Positions 8,720 through 17,795 of a stretch of DNA of 53,128 bases are shown here, in pieces. Each line of letters starts with the position of its first letter. Within the stretch, counting starts at the first letter, position 1. The DNA comes from an uncultured Verrucomicrobiales bacterium (GTDB taxonomy: Bacteria > Verrucomicrobiota > Verrucomicrobiia > Verrucomicrobiales > Akkermansiaceae): assembly GCA_937934595.1 (NCBI GenBank), contig CALGZA010000066.1:1-53128 (forward strand), in the 5' to 3' direction. The position numbers and the translations under genes were made by a program. Under the pieces are notes generated by a model. The model worked only from the letters and a program-made list of their open reading frames with translations, made no database searches and had not been told where the DNA came from.

Positions 8720-9154
8720 ATGGACGACCCAAAATTAATCTGGTTCCTCGTAGGAATAGCACTCTTATTACTAGAATTCACTGCCCCTGGACTTGTGATT
8801 CTATTCTTCGGAGTTGGCGCTCTGGTAACTTCTTTAGCATGCCTACTTGGCATAGCCGATAGCTCCCTAGCACAATTACTCATCTTCAGCATCTCTTCCC
8901 TAGCATGCCTTTTCATACTAAGAAAGTATGTTCAGAATTGGTTCGTAGGAAACAGCGAAAATGAAACCGACGAAATGAGCACCGAGTTCATTAACCAAGT
9001 AGTAACAGTAGTGATTGCTATCCCTGGTGGCTCAGCCAAAGGCAAGGTAGAACTTAAAGGCGCTAACTGGAACGCCACCAGCGAGTCACCACACGCGGTT
9101 GGTGATACAGTCACAGTAGTCGAACGAAATGGACTAAACCTAGTCGTAAAATAA
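8720..9154 (+). CDS. NfeD family membrane protein
   Basis: A short NfeD protein (144 aa). Membrane segments cover about residues 6-75: IWFLVGIALLLLEFTAPG, then a Gly-rich turn and two more hydrophobic stretches. A small soluble OB-fold-like domain follows (residues about 90-144: VVIAIPGGSAKGKVELKGA ... GDTVTVVERNGLNLVVK). NfeD proteins are classically encoded next to SPFH/stomatin proteins and are thought to help assemble them in the membrane. The SPFH gene follows after 28 bases, so the two form an operon. No Shine-Dalgarno is present. Confidence 0.9.
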   Translation: MDDPKLIWFLVGIALLLLEFTAPGLVILFFGVGALVTSLACLLGIADSSLAQLLIFSISSLACLFILRKYVQNWFVGNSENETDEMSTEFINQVVTVVIAIPGGSAKGKVELKGANWNATSESPHAVGDTVTVVERNGLNLVVK

Positions 9155-9182
9155 ATTTAACAACAACAACAAACAACAAACG

Positions 9183-10136
9183 ATGATAACAACTAACACA
9201 TTACTATTATTTGATCAGATACCAGGAAGCGTCTTCGGCTTAGCTGTCGCCGTATTCATAATCATAGCCCTTGTCAAAACAGCACGTATTGTCCCTCAGC
9301 GAGAGGCATTCGTAATCGAGAGACTCGGAAAATACAGTAAAACCCTAGGAGCTGGATTCCACATCCTCATCCCATTCATAGACAAAATCGCCTACAAGCA
9401 CTCACTCAAAGAGATCGCCATGGACGTCCCACCTCAGAACTGTATCACCAGAGACAACATAACCATCGAAGTCGACGGTGTCCTCTACATGCAAGTCCTA
9501 GACCCTAAAAAAGCAAGTTACGGTATAGACAACTACTTCTACGCATCAACCCAGCTTGCACAAACAACACTACGTTCTGAAATAGGTAAGTTAGAACTAG
9601 ACCGCACCTTCGAAGAACGAGACGCCATCAACTCAAACCTCATCGAAGCACTAGACAAAGCCAGTGACCCATGGGGAATCAAAATCACGCGTTATGAAAT
9701 AGCCAACATCAGCCCTCCTCAGTCAGTGAAAGAAGCGCTCGAAAAACAAATGAGAGCAGAACGTGAGCGTCGTGCTCAAGTAGCACACTCTGAAGGCGAC
9801 CGTGAAGCAAGAATCAACGTCGCAGAAGGTTACAAGCAAGACGTCATCAAACGCTCAGAAGCAGAAAAATCTAAACAGATCAACGAAGCTGAAGGTAAAG
9901 CCCGTGAGATCGAACTACTCGCAGAAGCCACCGCAGCAAGTATCCGCCAAGTAGCAGAATCCATCAACGAGCCAGGTGGTAGCGACGCCGTTAACCTCCG
10001 TATCGCAGAGCAATATGTTGCCGAGTTCGGTAAACTAGCCAAAGAAGGTAACACCATGATCCTTCCCGCTAACCTCGCAGACATCGGAGGAACTGTAGCC
10101 GGACTCACTAAAGTACTAGATAGCATTAAAAAATAG
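9183..10136 (+). CDS. SPFH/stomatin-like (paraslipin) protein
   Basis: A 317-aa Band 7/SPFH membrane scaffold. There is one N-terminal membrane segment (about residues 13-30). The SPFH domain opens with RIVPQREAFVIERLGKYSKT and continues through IAMDVPPQNCITRDNITIEV. A long charged coiled coil follows, rich in Ala/Glu (EGDREARINVAEGYKQ, EAEKSKQINEAEGKAREIE), and then a Gly/Leu-rich C-terminus. This order is typical of bacterial paraslipin/QmcA. Such proteins oligomerise into large rings in the inner membrane. A strong terminator follows at 10165. Confidence 0.92.
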   Translation: MITTNTLLLFDQIPGSVFGLAVAVFIIIALVKTARIVPQREAFVIERLGKYSKTLGAGFHILIPFIDKIAYKHSLKEIAMDVPPQNCITRDNITIEVDGVLYMQVLDPKKASYGIDNYFYASTQLAQTTLRSEIGKLELDRTFEERDAINSNLIEALDKASDPWGIKITRYEIANISPPQSVKEALEKQMRAERERRAQVAHSEGDREARINVAEGYKQDVIKRSEAEKSKQINEAEGKAREIELLAEATAASIRQVAESINEPGGSDAVNLRIAEQYVAEFGKLAKEGNTMILPANLADIGGTVAGLTKVLDSIKK

Positions 10137-10164
10137 ATAAACAAATCTGCTCAACATGATACAA

Positions 10165-10195
10165 GGTCTGTAGTTACAATACTGCAGACCTTTTT
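10165..10195 (+). terminator. Rho-independent terminator
   Basis: GGTCTGTAG (10165-10173) pairs with CTGCAGACC (10182-10190) with one G-T wobble, an 8-nt loop and five T directly after. It ends the nfeD-SPFH operon. Confidence 0.85.
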
Positions 10196-10216
10196 GCATC
10201 TTAACTTATCGTTTCC

Positions 10217-10771
10217 ATGAACCTACTTCTAAAGCTCCGCCAAAAGAAGCAAAGTCACCACCCTAAGATCGCCCCATTCATAGCGTATCTGGAAGGACTG
10301 ACTGTGCGCCCTCAAGCTAATGAACTCAGAGAAAAAATGGAAAAACTAAACATAACACAAGAGGACCTAAATAAACACATCCAGTTCCACAAAAGCCGAT
10401 ACCTTAGAAATCTTATATTCGAGAGCAAACACGTCCAGCTGCTCTGCCTCTGCTGGAAATATAAACAGTCCAGCCCCATACATGACCACGCTGAATCCAT
10501 CTGTGCCGTGAAAGTCATTACAGGAATCGCCACAGAAACCACCTACCAAATCGACCCCACCGGGATCATAAAGCCCGTCGCCACCACCGAATACCCGCCA
10601 GGTGTATTCGTCTCCGAAGACGCAGACATACACAATGTCTCCAACCACCACGAACAAAATTTAATCACTCTGCACTGCTACTCACCACCTCTCAAGAAAA
10701 TGAAAAAATACTACCCCCAGTCAAAAAACTCAAAAATATACGAGCCAAGAAATTCTCAAAATCCAAAATAG
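10217..10771 (+). CDS. Cysteine dioxygenase type I
   Basis: A cupin-fold Fe(II) enzyme that oxidises cysteine to cysteine sulfinate with O2. The iron ligands are visible as H89 and H91 (PIHDHAES) and H139 (DIHNVSN). C96 (SICAVKVITG) and Y155 (LHCYSPP) sit where mammalian CDO forms its Cys-Tyr cofactor. The 184-aa length fits the family. It starts 21 bases after the SPFH terminator, so it is transcribed separately. It sits close to the sulfate assimilation operon on the same strand, so cysteine breakdown and synthesis genes are near neighbours. Confidence 0.88.
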   Translation: MNLLLKLRQKKQSHHPKIAPFIAYLEGLTVRPQANELREKMEKLNITQEDLNKHIQFHKSRYLRNLIFESKHVQLLCLCWKYKQSSPIHDHAESICAVKVITGIATETTYQIDPTGIIKPVATTEYPPGVFVSEDADIHNVSNHHEQNLITLHCYSPPLKKMKKYYPQSKNSKIYEPRNSQNPK

Positions 10772-10797
10772 TAAAACAACAAAACAAAAACTAGTAA

Positions 10798-11547
10798 TCA
10801 ATCTTCAGTCACTAATTTCAAAATCAAATCCACCATAGACGGAGACTTTCCCAAAGCCGTAGTCAACCTCACTGAATAATCACCCATACGGTGTGCCTTA
10901 TACTGATCATAGCTATCACGTGTTACTCCTATCATCTCAGGCATATCCCACCCCCCATGCTGACCGTCAGCTATCAAATAAGGAATAAAAAGCACCTGCT
11001 TCTGCTCCACGCACTCTCTCCACTCATTGATAAAAGGAGGCTCCTCAAGCCAAAGATCCGTTATCTGTGCAAAATCCGTCCTCTCACGTAACCCATCTAT
11101 GTGCTCTAACAACGTATCCTTCGAAGTAGCACTCTTCGTAGAACCATGACCCATCAAAACTAAACTAGTCTCCTCAGCTCTCCAGCCCCCCAAAGCACGC
11201 TCAGCCAAATCAATAATCACATCCTGCAAAAACGAATCCAGTCCCAATGGCTTCATATACCGACAACTTAGCTCCCTACCATCAAGCCCCAGCTTCTCAG
11301 GTATCACCTTCTTCGTATAATACCCTTCCGCTAAAAAATTCGGTAAAATAATCACCTCATCAGCCTCCACATGATCCAAGCACTCCTCAATAAAAGGAGA
11401 CTCCTTAAGAAACCCACAGTGCACAGAACCAAACACACCCATCCGCCTTATCGTATCCGCATGCAACCTACACGGAACCGAAGATCCAGGATGCTTCGAC
11501 GAACCATGACCCAGCAATACAAGCGCCTTATCCTTCATGTTTTTCAT
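10798..11547 (-). CDS. CbiX-type sirohydrochlorin chelatase, two-repeat
   Basis: A 249-aa protein made of two homologous halves. Each begins with a GHGS motif (LVLLGHGSSKHPG at about residue 10 and LVLMGHGSTKSATS at about 130) and continues with a matching 'F..E.PFI.E' and 'v.iP' block. This is the long CbiX/SirB layout; such enzymes insert Co or Fe into sirohydrochlorin. Given the cobA-cysI operon nearby, ferrochelation for siroheme is the likely role (inference). Two Met starts are possible, four codons apart (11547 and 11538). A GGAGG lies 12 bases ahead of the first. Seven bases separate it from rpe, so rpe and cbiX-like form a - strand operon. Confidence 0.8.
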   Translation of the reverse strand: MKNMKDKALVLLGHGSSKHPGSSVPCRLHADTIRRMGVFGSVHCGFLKESPFIEECLDHVEADEVIILPNFLAEGYYTKKVIPEKLGLDGRELSCRYMKPLGLDSFLQDVIIDLAERALGGWRAEETSLVLMGHGSTKSATSKDTLLEHIDGLRERTDFAQITDLWLEEPPFINEWRECVEQKQVLFIPYLIADGQHGGWDMPEMIGVTRDSYDQYKAHRMGDYSVRLTTALGKSPSMVDLILKLVTED

Positions 11548-11554
11548 AACCCCT

Positions 11555-12223
11555 TTAAGCCTCCCTTAGACCCTTCACCGCCTTAGCCATATCCTCTGCC
11601 TTAAATGTAGATGACCCCGCCACCAACACATTAGCCCCTGCAGCAGAAGCTATCACCGCACTCTCCTCACCTATACCCCCATCCACCTCAATGTGATAAC
11701 TCAGCCCCCTCAGATCCCGCATTGCCGCAGCTTGTTCCACCTTCGGCATAACCTCATTCATAAATGACTGACCACCAAAACCAGGCACCACCGTCATACA
11801 AAGCAATAAATCAATTTCCTCCAAATAAGGCAAAACATCCTCCATCGGAGTCTCAGGATTCAAAGCCAAGCCACTCTTACACCCAGCAGCTCTGATCGCC
11901 CTCAGCGTCTCTCTCACATCATGATCCGCCTCCACATGAACCGTTATCAAATCAGCACCCGCCTTCACAAACCTAGCAACATACTCGTCAGGCTTACTGA
12001 TCATCAAATGCACATCCAAGTAAACATCATTACTCTCACTCACCGCATTAACCATATCAGGACCAAATGAAATATTATCAACAAAATTCCCATCCATCAC
12101 ATCCAAATGCATCCAGTCAGCTCCCGCCTGAATCGCACGAGAAACCTCAGAAGTAACCTTACCCCAGTCAGCCGCAAGCAAAGAAGGCGCTATTATTTTG
12201 TCTGTAAATTGCCATTTTTTCAT
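11555..12223 (-). CDS. rpe: Ribulose-phosphate 3-epimerase
   Basis: A TIM-barrel enzyme interconverting ribulose-5-phosphate and xylulose-5-phosphate in the pentose phosphate pathway. Diagnostic motifs run in order: IIAPSLLAADWGKV, MHLDVMDGNFVDNISFGP (metal-binding Asp and His region), DVHLMISKP, GLALNPETP, MTVVPGFGGQSF, and the phosphate loop VDGGIGEES with VAGSSTFKAED. The length of 222 aa is normal. It is divergent from cysC with a 142-base gap that must carry promoters for both. Confidence 0.96.
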   Translation of the reverse strand: MKKWQFTDKIIAPSLLAADWGKVTSEVSRAIQAGADWMHLDVMDGNFVDNISFGPDMVNAVSESNDVYLDVHLMISKPDEYVARFVKAGADLITVHVEADHDVRETLRAIRAAGCKSGLALNPETPMEDVLPYLEEIDLLLCMTVVPGFGGQSFMNEVMPKVEQAAAMRDLRGLSYHIEVDGGIGEESAVIASAAGANVLVAGSSTFKAEDMAKAVKGLREA

Positions 12224-12365
12224 GGCCTAGAACTAAACAATATGCAAAGACTCGCCAAGTCATTTCAAATCTATTTCAATCCCTGCCTTTATGACACAAA
12301 TGACAAGACTTCCTGTTGCCATCCAGCAATACCCCAACTAACACACCTATCACATCCAAACCAAC

Positions 12366-12971
12366 GTGATGACAGAAGACAACATTCACCCAGAGTTCTC
12401 TCGCCAACTCGGAAAAAAAGACAAAGAAACACTACTACGCCAACAAGGATTAGTACTCTGGCTCTGCGGACTCTCAGGATCAGGCAAATCCACACTCGCT
12501 AACGCCCTCGAACGTCACCTCCATAAAAAACAAAAATACTCCATCATCCTCGATGGAGACAACCTCAGAAGCGGACTCAATGCAGACTTAAGCTTCTCCG
12601 ACAATGACAGAAACGAAAACATCCGCCGCACCGCCGAAGTCGCCAAAATACTCAGCAACAACGGCGCCATAGTCATACTCTCACTCATCACACCACAAGA
12701 AAAATTCCGCTCACAAGCACGTAACATCATCGGAAATTCATATCACGAAGTATACATCAAAGCCCAGTTCGATACATGCCAAAAACGTGACGTCAAAGGC
12801 CTCTACGCCAAACAAGCAAAAGGCGAAATCAAAAACTTCACCGGCGCCGGATCTAACTTCACAGAACCAGAAAATCCAGACCTCATCATCGACACAGACC
12901 TCCTCACAGAAGCAGAATCACTCACAAAACTCACCGAATTCTACAATAATCTAGATCATGGAAAACTATAA
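12366..12971 (+). CDS. cysC: Adenylyl-sulfate kinase (APS kinase)
   Basis: Phosphorylates APS to PAPS with ATP. The P-loop is GLSGSGKST at about residues 35-43, followed by the family signatures LDGDNLRSGLN, FSDNDRNENIRR and KGLYAKQAKGEIKNFTG. It starts at GTG 12366 or ATG 12369; no Shine-Dalgarno is visible. First gene of the sulfate operon; its last 14 bases overlap cysD, so translation is probably coupled. The upstream gap (12224-12365) carries loosely spaced GTCATTT / AAATGAC arms (from about 12259 and 12299), which could be a regulatory dyad. CysC implies that the downstream reductase uses PAPS. Confidence 0.95.
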   Translation: MMTEDNIHPEFSRQLGKKDKETLLRQQGLVLWLCGLSGSGKSTLANALERHLHKKQKYSIILDGDNLRSGLNADLSFSDNDRNENIRRTAEVAKILSNNGAIVILSLITPQEKFRSQARNIIGNSYHEVYIKAQFDTCQKRDVKGLYAKQAKGEIKNFTGAGSNFTEPENPDLIIDTDLLTEAESLTKLTEFYNNLDHGKL

Positions 12972-13863
12972 CCTAAGCCATCTCAAGCAACTAGAATCCG
13001 AGGCCATATTCGTCCTCAGAGAAGCTGCCGCCCAGTTTGACACCCCAGCACTTCTCTTCTCTGGAGGTAAAGACTCCATCGTCATGGCATACCTCGCATA
13101 CAAAGCATTCTACCCAGCAAAAATACCTTTCCCACTCGTACACATCGACACTGGCCACAACTTCCCAGAATGCCTCACATTCCGAGACGCCTTCGCAAAA
13201 CAATACAAAGCAAAACTAATCATAGGCAGCGTCCAAAAATCAATAGACGACGGCTCCGTCAAAGAAGAAACCGGACTCAACGCCAGCAGAAACGCTCTAC
13301 AAACCGTCACCCTCCTAGACACCATCGAAGAACACGGATTCGATGCCGCAGGCGGTGGCGGCCGGCGTGACGAAGAAAAAGCGCGAGCCAAAGAAAGATT
13401 CTTCTCACACAGAAATGACTTCGGAGAATGGCAACCACAAAACCAACGACCAGAACTCTGGAACATCTTCAACGGCAGAAAACAACACGGCGAACACTTC
13501 AGATTCTTCCCCATATCAAACTGGACAGAAATGGACATCTGGCAATACATCAAAGCAGAAAACATCGAACTACCATCACTCTACTTCGCTCGCGAACGCC
13601 AAGTCATCAAACGCAGCGGAACCTACCTCGAAGTAAACGAACTCGTCCAGCCTCGTGAAGGAGAAACAGTTGAAACCCTCGTCACAAGATTCCGAACCAT
13701 GGGAGACGCTACCATCACAGGTGCCGTCCTCTCAGACGCCGCAGACCTAGACGCCATCATCGATGAAGTCGCCGCCGCCAGAGAAACAGAACGCGGAAAC
13801 CGCGCAGACGACAAACGATCAGAAACATCCATGGAAGACCGCAAAAAAGAAGGATACTTCTAG
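12958..13863 (+). CDS. cysD: Sulfate adenylyltransferase subunit 2
   Basis: The catalytic ATP-sulfurylase subunit, making APS from sulfate and ATP. It has the PP-loop LLFSGGKDSIVMAYLA at about residues 32-47, the conserved GRRDEEKARAKER block, GEWQPQNQRPELWN and SNWTEMDIWQYI. The C-terminus shows RTMGDATITG and an Arg-rich closing segment ending KKEGYF, typical of CysD. The 301-aa length is standard. It overlaps cysC by 14 bases, and cysN follows after 53. Confidence 0.97.
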   Translation: MENYNLSHLKQLESEAIFVLREAAAQFDTPALLFSGGKDSIVMAYLAYKAFYPAKIPFPLVHIDTGHNFPECLTFRDAFAKQYKAKLIIGSVQKSIDDGSVKEETGLNASRNALQTVTLLDTIEEHGFDAAGGGGRRDEEKARAKERFFSHRNDFGEWQPQNQRPELWNIFNGRKQHGEHFRFFPISNWTEMDIWQYIKAENIELPSLYFARERQVIKRSGTYLEVNELVQPREGETVETLVTRFRTMGDATITGAVLSDAADLDAIIDEVAAARETERGNRADDKRSETSMEDRKKEGYF

Positions 13864-13916
13864 GCCTCAATCTATCACCCACTCAAACCATTTAAAATCT
13901 CAACACCACAAAAACA

Positions 13917-15191
13917 ATGTCAGACACCACAGGCTACTTAGACATGGACCTACTCCGCCTCACAACCGCAGGTAGCGTAGATGACGGAAAATCCACACTA
14001 ATAGGCAGACTCCTCTACGACTCAAAGAACACCTTTGATGACCAAATGGAAGCCGTAGAACTATCTTCCACCAAACGTGGTGACGAACACATCAACCTCG
14101 CACTCCTAACAGACGGACTCAAAGCAGAACGAGAACAAGGAATCACCATCGACGTTGCATACAGATACTTCGCCACACCAAAACGTAAATTCATCGTATC
14201 AGACACACCAGGTCATATCCAATACACCAGAAACATGGTAACAGGCGCCTCCACAGCGAACCTCGCCATCATCCTAGTAGACGCTCGCCACGGAGTCATT
14301 GAGCAAACCATGCGTCACGCATTCATCGCCAGCCTGCTACGCATCCAGCACATCGTCATCTGTGTCAATAAAATGGACCTCGTAGACTACGCAGAAAAAG
14401 CCTACAACAAAGTCGTAGAAGACTTCAAACAATTCGCATCACGCCTAGAAAACGTCGTCGACGTCAGCTTCATCCCCATCAGCGCACTAAAAGGAGACAA
14501 CGTAGTAGACCAATCCACCAACATGGACTGGTACCACGGAAGCACACTCCTATACCACCTAGAAACCGTCTACGTCGGTAACCAAGAAAACCACGTAGAA
14601 GCCAGATTCCCCGTCCAATGGGTCATCAGACCTCAGTCAGATGAATTCCACGACTTCCGCGGATTCGCAGGCAGAGTCGCAGGAGGAGTCTTCAAACCAG
14701 GAGACGAAATCATCGTCCACCCATCAGGATTCACCACCAAAATAAAAAAAATCTACTCAGCAGACAAAAATATAGACAAAGCATTCAGCCCCCTATCAGT
14801 CACCATAACAACAGAAGATGAAATCGATATCTCCAGAGGTAACATGATCTCCAAAACAAACAACCTACCCAAAGTCAATCAAGACATCGAAGCAATGATC
14901 TGCTGGTTCTCAGAAACCTCCAAACTCGCTAACCGCGCCAAATACATCATCCGCCACACATCCAATGAAGCACGCGCCGTCGTCAAAGAAGTAAAATACA
15001 AAGTAAACATCAACACACTCCATAAAGTAGAAGATGACAAAGACTTCAAACTAAACGATATAGGAAAAATCACCCTCCGCACATCAGCACCACTCATCTA
15101 CGACAGCTACCGTAAAAACCGCTCCACAGGATCCTTCATTCTCATCGACCCCCAAACCAATGAAACCATCGCAGCAGGAATGATCGTATAA
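13917..15191 (+). CDS. cysN: Sulfate adenylyltransferase GTPase subunit 1
   Basis: An EF-Tu-like GTPase that activates CysD. The G motifs are clear: G1 SVDDGKSTLIGRLLYDS near residue 20, G3 SDTPGHIQYTRNM near residue 95, and G4 VNKMDLVDY near residue 160. After the G domain come the two beta-barrel domains (FRGFAGRVAGGVFKPGDE, ...). The 424 aa length is CysN only, with no fused APS kinase, in line with the separate cysC. Fifteen bases separate it from cobA. Confidence 0.97.
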   Translation: MSDTTGYLDMDLLRLTTAGSVDDGKSTLIGRLLYDSKNTFDDQMEAVELSSTKRGDEHINLALLTDGLKAEREQGITIDVAYRYFATPKRKFIVSDTPGHIQYTRNMVTGASTANLAIILVDARHGVIEQTMRHAFIASLLRIQHIVICVNKMDLVDYAEKAYNKVVEDFKQFASRLENVVDVSFIPISALKGDNVVDQSTNMDWYHGSTLLYHLETVYVGNQENHVEARFPVQWVIRPQSDEFHDFRGFAGRVAGGVFKPGDEIIVHPSGFTTKIKKIYSADKNIDKAFSPLSVTITTEDEIDISRGNMISKTNNLPKVNQDIEAMICWFSETSKLANRAKYIIRHTSNEARAVVKEVKYKVNINTLHKVEDDKDFKLNDIGKITLRTSAPLIYDSYRKNRSTGSFILIDPQTNETIAAGMIV

Positions 15192-15205
15192 CCATAAAAA
15201 TCATA

Positions 15206-15982
15206 ATGACAGGCATTTGCTACCTCACAGGAGCAGGTCCAGGTGACCCAGACCTACTCACACTCAAAGCACACCGCTGTATCCAGCAAGCGGATGTGGT
15301 GGTCTATGACGCACTCGTGAATCCAGAAATACTCACCCTCGTCAAAAAAAACTGTGAAATGATAGACGCTGGCAAACGCTCAAAATGCCACACCATGAAA
15401 CAAGAGCAGATCAACCAAGCACTCGTGGATCACACCCGTGCTGGAAAAACCGTCGTCAGACTCAAAGGCGGCGACCCCATGATCTTCGGCAGAGCAGGTG
15501 AAGAAGCAGCAGAACTCGCCAAACACGGACTAAAATTCGAAATCATCCCAGGCATCTCATCAGCACTCGCCGGCCCCGTAGCCGCCGGCATCCCCCTCAC
15601 ACACCGTGACCACGGCGCCCAACTAACCATATTCTCAGGTCACGAATGCAATAAAGACTACTCCGGAGAAACCGCTCTCAACTACCAACAACTCGCTACA
15701 GCACCAGGAACAAAAGTCTTCCTCATGGGAGTCTCATCCCTCCGCAGAATCACTGAAAAACTCATCTCCCACGGAGCACCAGAGAATACACCCATCGCCA
15801 TGGTCCGCTGGGCAACCATGCCAGAACAAAAAACCATACGCGGAACACTTTCTTCCATTGCAGATATCGCAGAATCAGCTAACTTCTCATCACCAGCCGT
15901 AGGAATCATAGGCAATGTAGTCAACGAGATAGATAACCTTAACCTCTGCCAAACAGCCAATCAATTCAAACCACAACTCTAA
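15206..15982 (+). CDS. cobA: Uroporphyrinogen-III C-methyltransferase
   Basis: The SAM-dependent enzyme methylating uroporphyrinogen III to precorrin-2, the first committed step to siroheme. The signatures are YLTGAGPGDPDLLTLKA at the N-terminus, VVYDALVNPEIL, RLKGGDPMIFGRAGEEA and IPGISSALAGPVAAGIP. The 258 aa correspond to the C-terminal methyltransferase part of CysG only; the dehydrogenase/ferrochelatase half is absent. Its place between cysN and cysJ shows it serves the siroheme enzyme CysI. Chelation could be done by the CbiX-type protein at 10798-11547. I see no precorrin-2 dehydrogenase in the window. Confidence 0.95.
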   Translation: MTGICYLTGAGPGDPDLLTLKAHRCIQQADVVVYDALVNPEILTLVKKNCEMIDAGKRSKCHTMKQEQINQALVDHTRAGKTVVRLKGGDPMIFGRAGEEAAELAKHGLKFEIIPGISSALAGPVAAGIPLTHRDHGAQLTIFSGHECNKDYSGETALNYQQLATAPGTKVFLMGVSSLRRITEKLISHGAPENTPIAMVRWATMPEQKTIRGTLSSIADIAESANFSSPAVGIIGNVVNEIDNLNLCQTANQFKPQL

Positions 15983-16002
15983 AATCTCACACTCACTTAA
16001 TC

Positions 16003-17748
16003 ATGTCTTCACCACTAGACCAAAACCAACAAGCCCTCCTAGACTCACTCACCGCATCGCTTAATCCTACACAAGCCATCTGGATCAGTGGATACACCGC
16101 CGCACTCGGAAAAGGTGCAGCAGCCACAACCAACAACAAAAACATCACCATACTCTACGGCACCGAATCAGGAAACTCAGAAATGCTCGCAGAAAAAGTC
16201 TCCAAAGCAGCCAAAAAACAAGGACACAAAGCCACCCTCACCAACATGGCTGACATCGCACCAAAAGACCTCGCCGGCATAGACACACTATTCGTTGTCA
16301 TCAGCACATGGGGTGACGGCGAACCACCAGAAACAGCAGAAACATTCTACAACGAACTAATGCAAGGCGGCATTGACCTCAAAGGCCTAAACTTCTCAGT
16401 CTGCGCGCTCGGAGACACATCCTACGAAAAATTCTGCCAAACAGGTATCGACATCGACCAACAACTCGAAAAACTAGGAGCCAAACGCATCGCAGACAGA
16501 GTCGACTGTGACGTCGACTTCGACGAAACATTCGCAACATGGGAAAAAATAATCTGGGAAAAACTCGGATCAGCAACTGCTACCTCAGACATCTCAACAA
16601 CCAGCAACGACCCAGCCATAGCCTTCGATAAGAAAAACCCCTTCCCTGCTGAAGTCATAGACAATGTCCTCCTCAGCGGAGCATGCTCAGCTAAAGAAAC
16701 CATTCACGTCGAATTCTCACTAGAAGGATCAGGATTCCAATACGAACCCGGTGACGTCCTCTGCGTCATCCCCCAAAACGCTGAAGACACCGTCTCTAAC
16801 ATACTCTCAGCCACTGACATCACCTCAAGTGCAGAAGTAGAACTTAAAAATATAGGAAAAGTCACCCTGGGTAACGCTCTAAAAAACCACCTAGACATCA
16901 CCAGTATATCCAAAAAAGTCGCCACTAACATCCAAACACTCAGCAGCTCAGATGAACTAGCATCACTCATCGCAGGTGAAGAAGAAATAAGCTTCAAAGA
17001 CTGGTCCTACGGAAGAGAAATCATCGACCTCCTCGAGTTCGTAACTCTCCCAGCCACCCTCACCGCACAACAACTCGTGAACTGCTTCCGCACACTCCCC
17101 CCTCGCCTCTACTCCATCGCATCCAGCCCAGCAGCACACCCAGACGAGGTCCACCTTACAGTCGCCGCTGTCCGCTACCAAACCTACGATAAAGAACGCA
17201 AAGGAGTCGCATCCACCTACCTCGCAGACAACGCTACCAAAGGAACAAAAGTAAACGTCTACCTCCACAAAAATAAAAACTTCCGCCTCCCAGAAAACAG
17301 CGACACACCCATCATCATGGTCGGCCCCGGCACAGGTATCGCACCATTCAGAGCCTTCATCGAACAACGCGCTGAAGACCAAGCAAATGGAAAAAACTGG
17401 CTCTTCTTCGGCGACCAAAAATACAACGAAGACTTCCTCTACCAACTAGAACTCCAAGACCACCTCAAAACAGGCGCCCTCACTAAACTTGACCTCGCAT
17501 TCTCTCGCGACCAACCAGAAAAAGTCTACGTCCAACACAAAATGCTCGAATCCGCACCAGAACTCTGGGCATGGCTCGAACAAGGAGCACACTTCTACGT
17601 CTGCGGTGACGCATCTCGTATGGCAAAAGACGTAAACGACACCCTAATAGAAATCATCTCAACTCAAGGAAACAAATCAACAGAACAAGCAACAGAATAC
17701 CTAAACGCTCTCAAAAAAGCCAAACGCTACCAAAGAGACGTATACTAA
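16003..17748 (+). CDS. cysJ: Sulfite reductase flavoprotein alpha subunit
   Basis: The diflavin electron-transfer subunit: NADPH to FAD to FMN to CysI. The FMN flavodoxin domain is at about residues 47-190 (ILYGTESGNSEMLAEK; STWGDGEPPETAE; CALGDTSYEKFCQTG). The FAD/connecting domain includes LPPRLYSIASSP, and the NADPH domain has MVGPGTGIAPFRAFIEQR and YVCGDASRMAKDV. It ends KRYQRDVY, the usual C-terminal aromatic stop over FAD. The 581 aa are close to E. coli CysJ. A variable, low-complexity linker sits at about residues 190-206. Confidence 0.96.
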   Translation: MSSPLDQNQQALLDSLTASLNPTQAIWISGYTAALGKGAAATTNNKNITILYGTESGNSEMLAEKVSKAAKKQGHKATLTNMADIAPKDLAGIDTLFVVISTWGDGEPPETAETFYNELMQGGIDLKGLNFSVCALGDTSYEKFCQTGIDIDQQLEKLGAKRIADRVDCDVDFDETFATWEKIIWEKLGSATATSDISTTSNDPAIAFDKKNPFPAEVIDNVLLSGACSAKETIHVEFSLEGSGFQYEPGDVLCVIPQNAEDTVSNILSATDITSSAEVELKNIGKVTLGNALKNHLDITSISKKVATNIQTLSSSDELASLIAGEEEISFKDWSYGREIIDLLEFVTLPATLTAQQLVNCFRTLPPRLYSIASSPAAHPDEVHLTVAAVRYQTYDKERKGVASTYLADNATKGTKVNVYLHKNKNFRLPENSDTPIIMVGPGTGIAPFRAFIEQRAEDQANGKNWLFFGDQKYNEDFLYQLELQDHLKTGALTKLDLAFSRDQPEKVYVQHKMLESAPELWAWLEQGAHFYVCGDASRMAKDVNDTLIEIISTQGNKSTEQATEYLNALKKAKRYQRDVY

Positions 17749-17795
17749 CCCCCCTAATCAAAATCCATTCATTCACTCTAAACCACCACACCCAC

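Noticed and set aside
12224-12365. SAM or sulfur-responsive riboswitch ahead of cysC
   Set aside because: Only loosely spaced GTCATTT / AAATGAC arms are visible; no SAM-I type core or terminator is present.
13110-13565. 151-aa open frame antisense to cysD
   Set aside because: Lies wholly inside cysD, whose motifs are intact; Ser-rich low-quality protein.
16963-17445. 160-aa open frame antisense to cysJ
   Set aside because: Shadow of a strongly coding gene; composition is the complement of cysJ codons and cysJ motifs cover the region.
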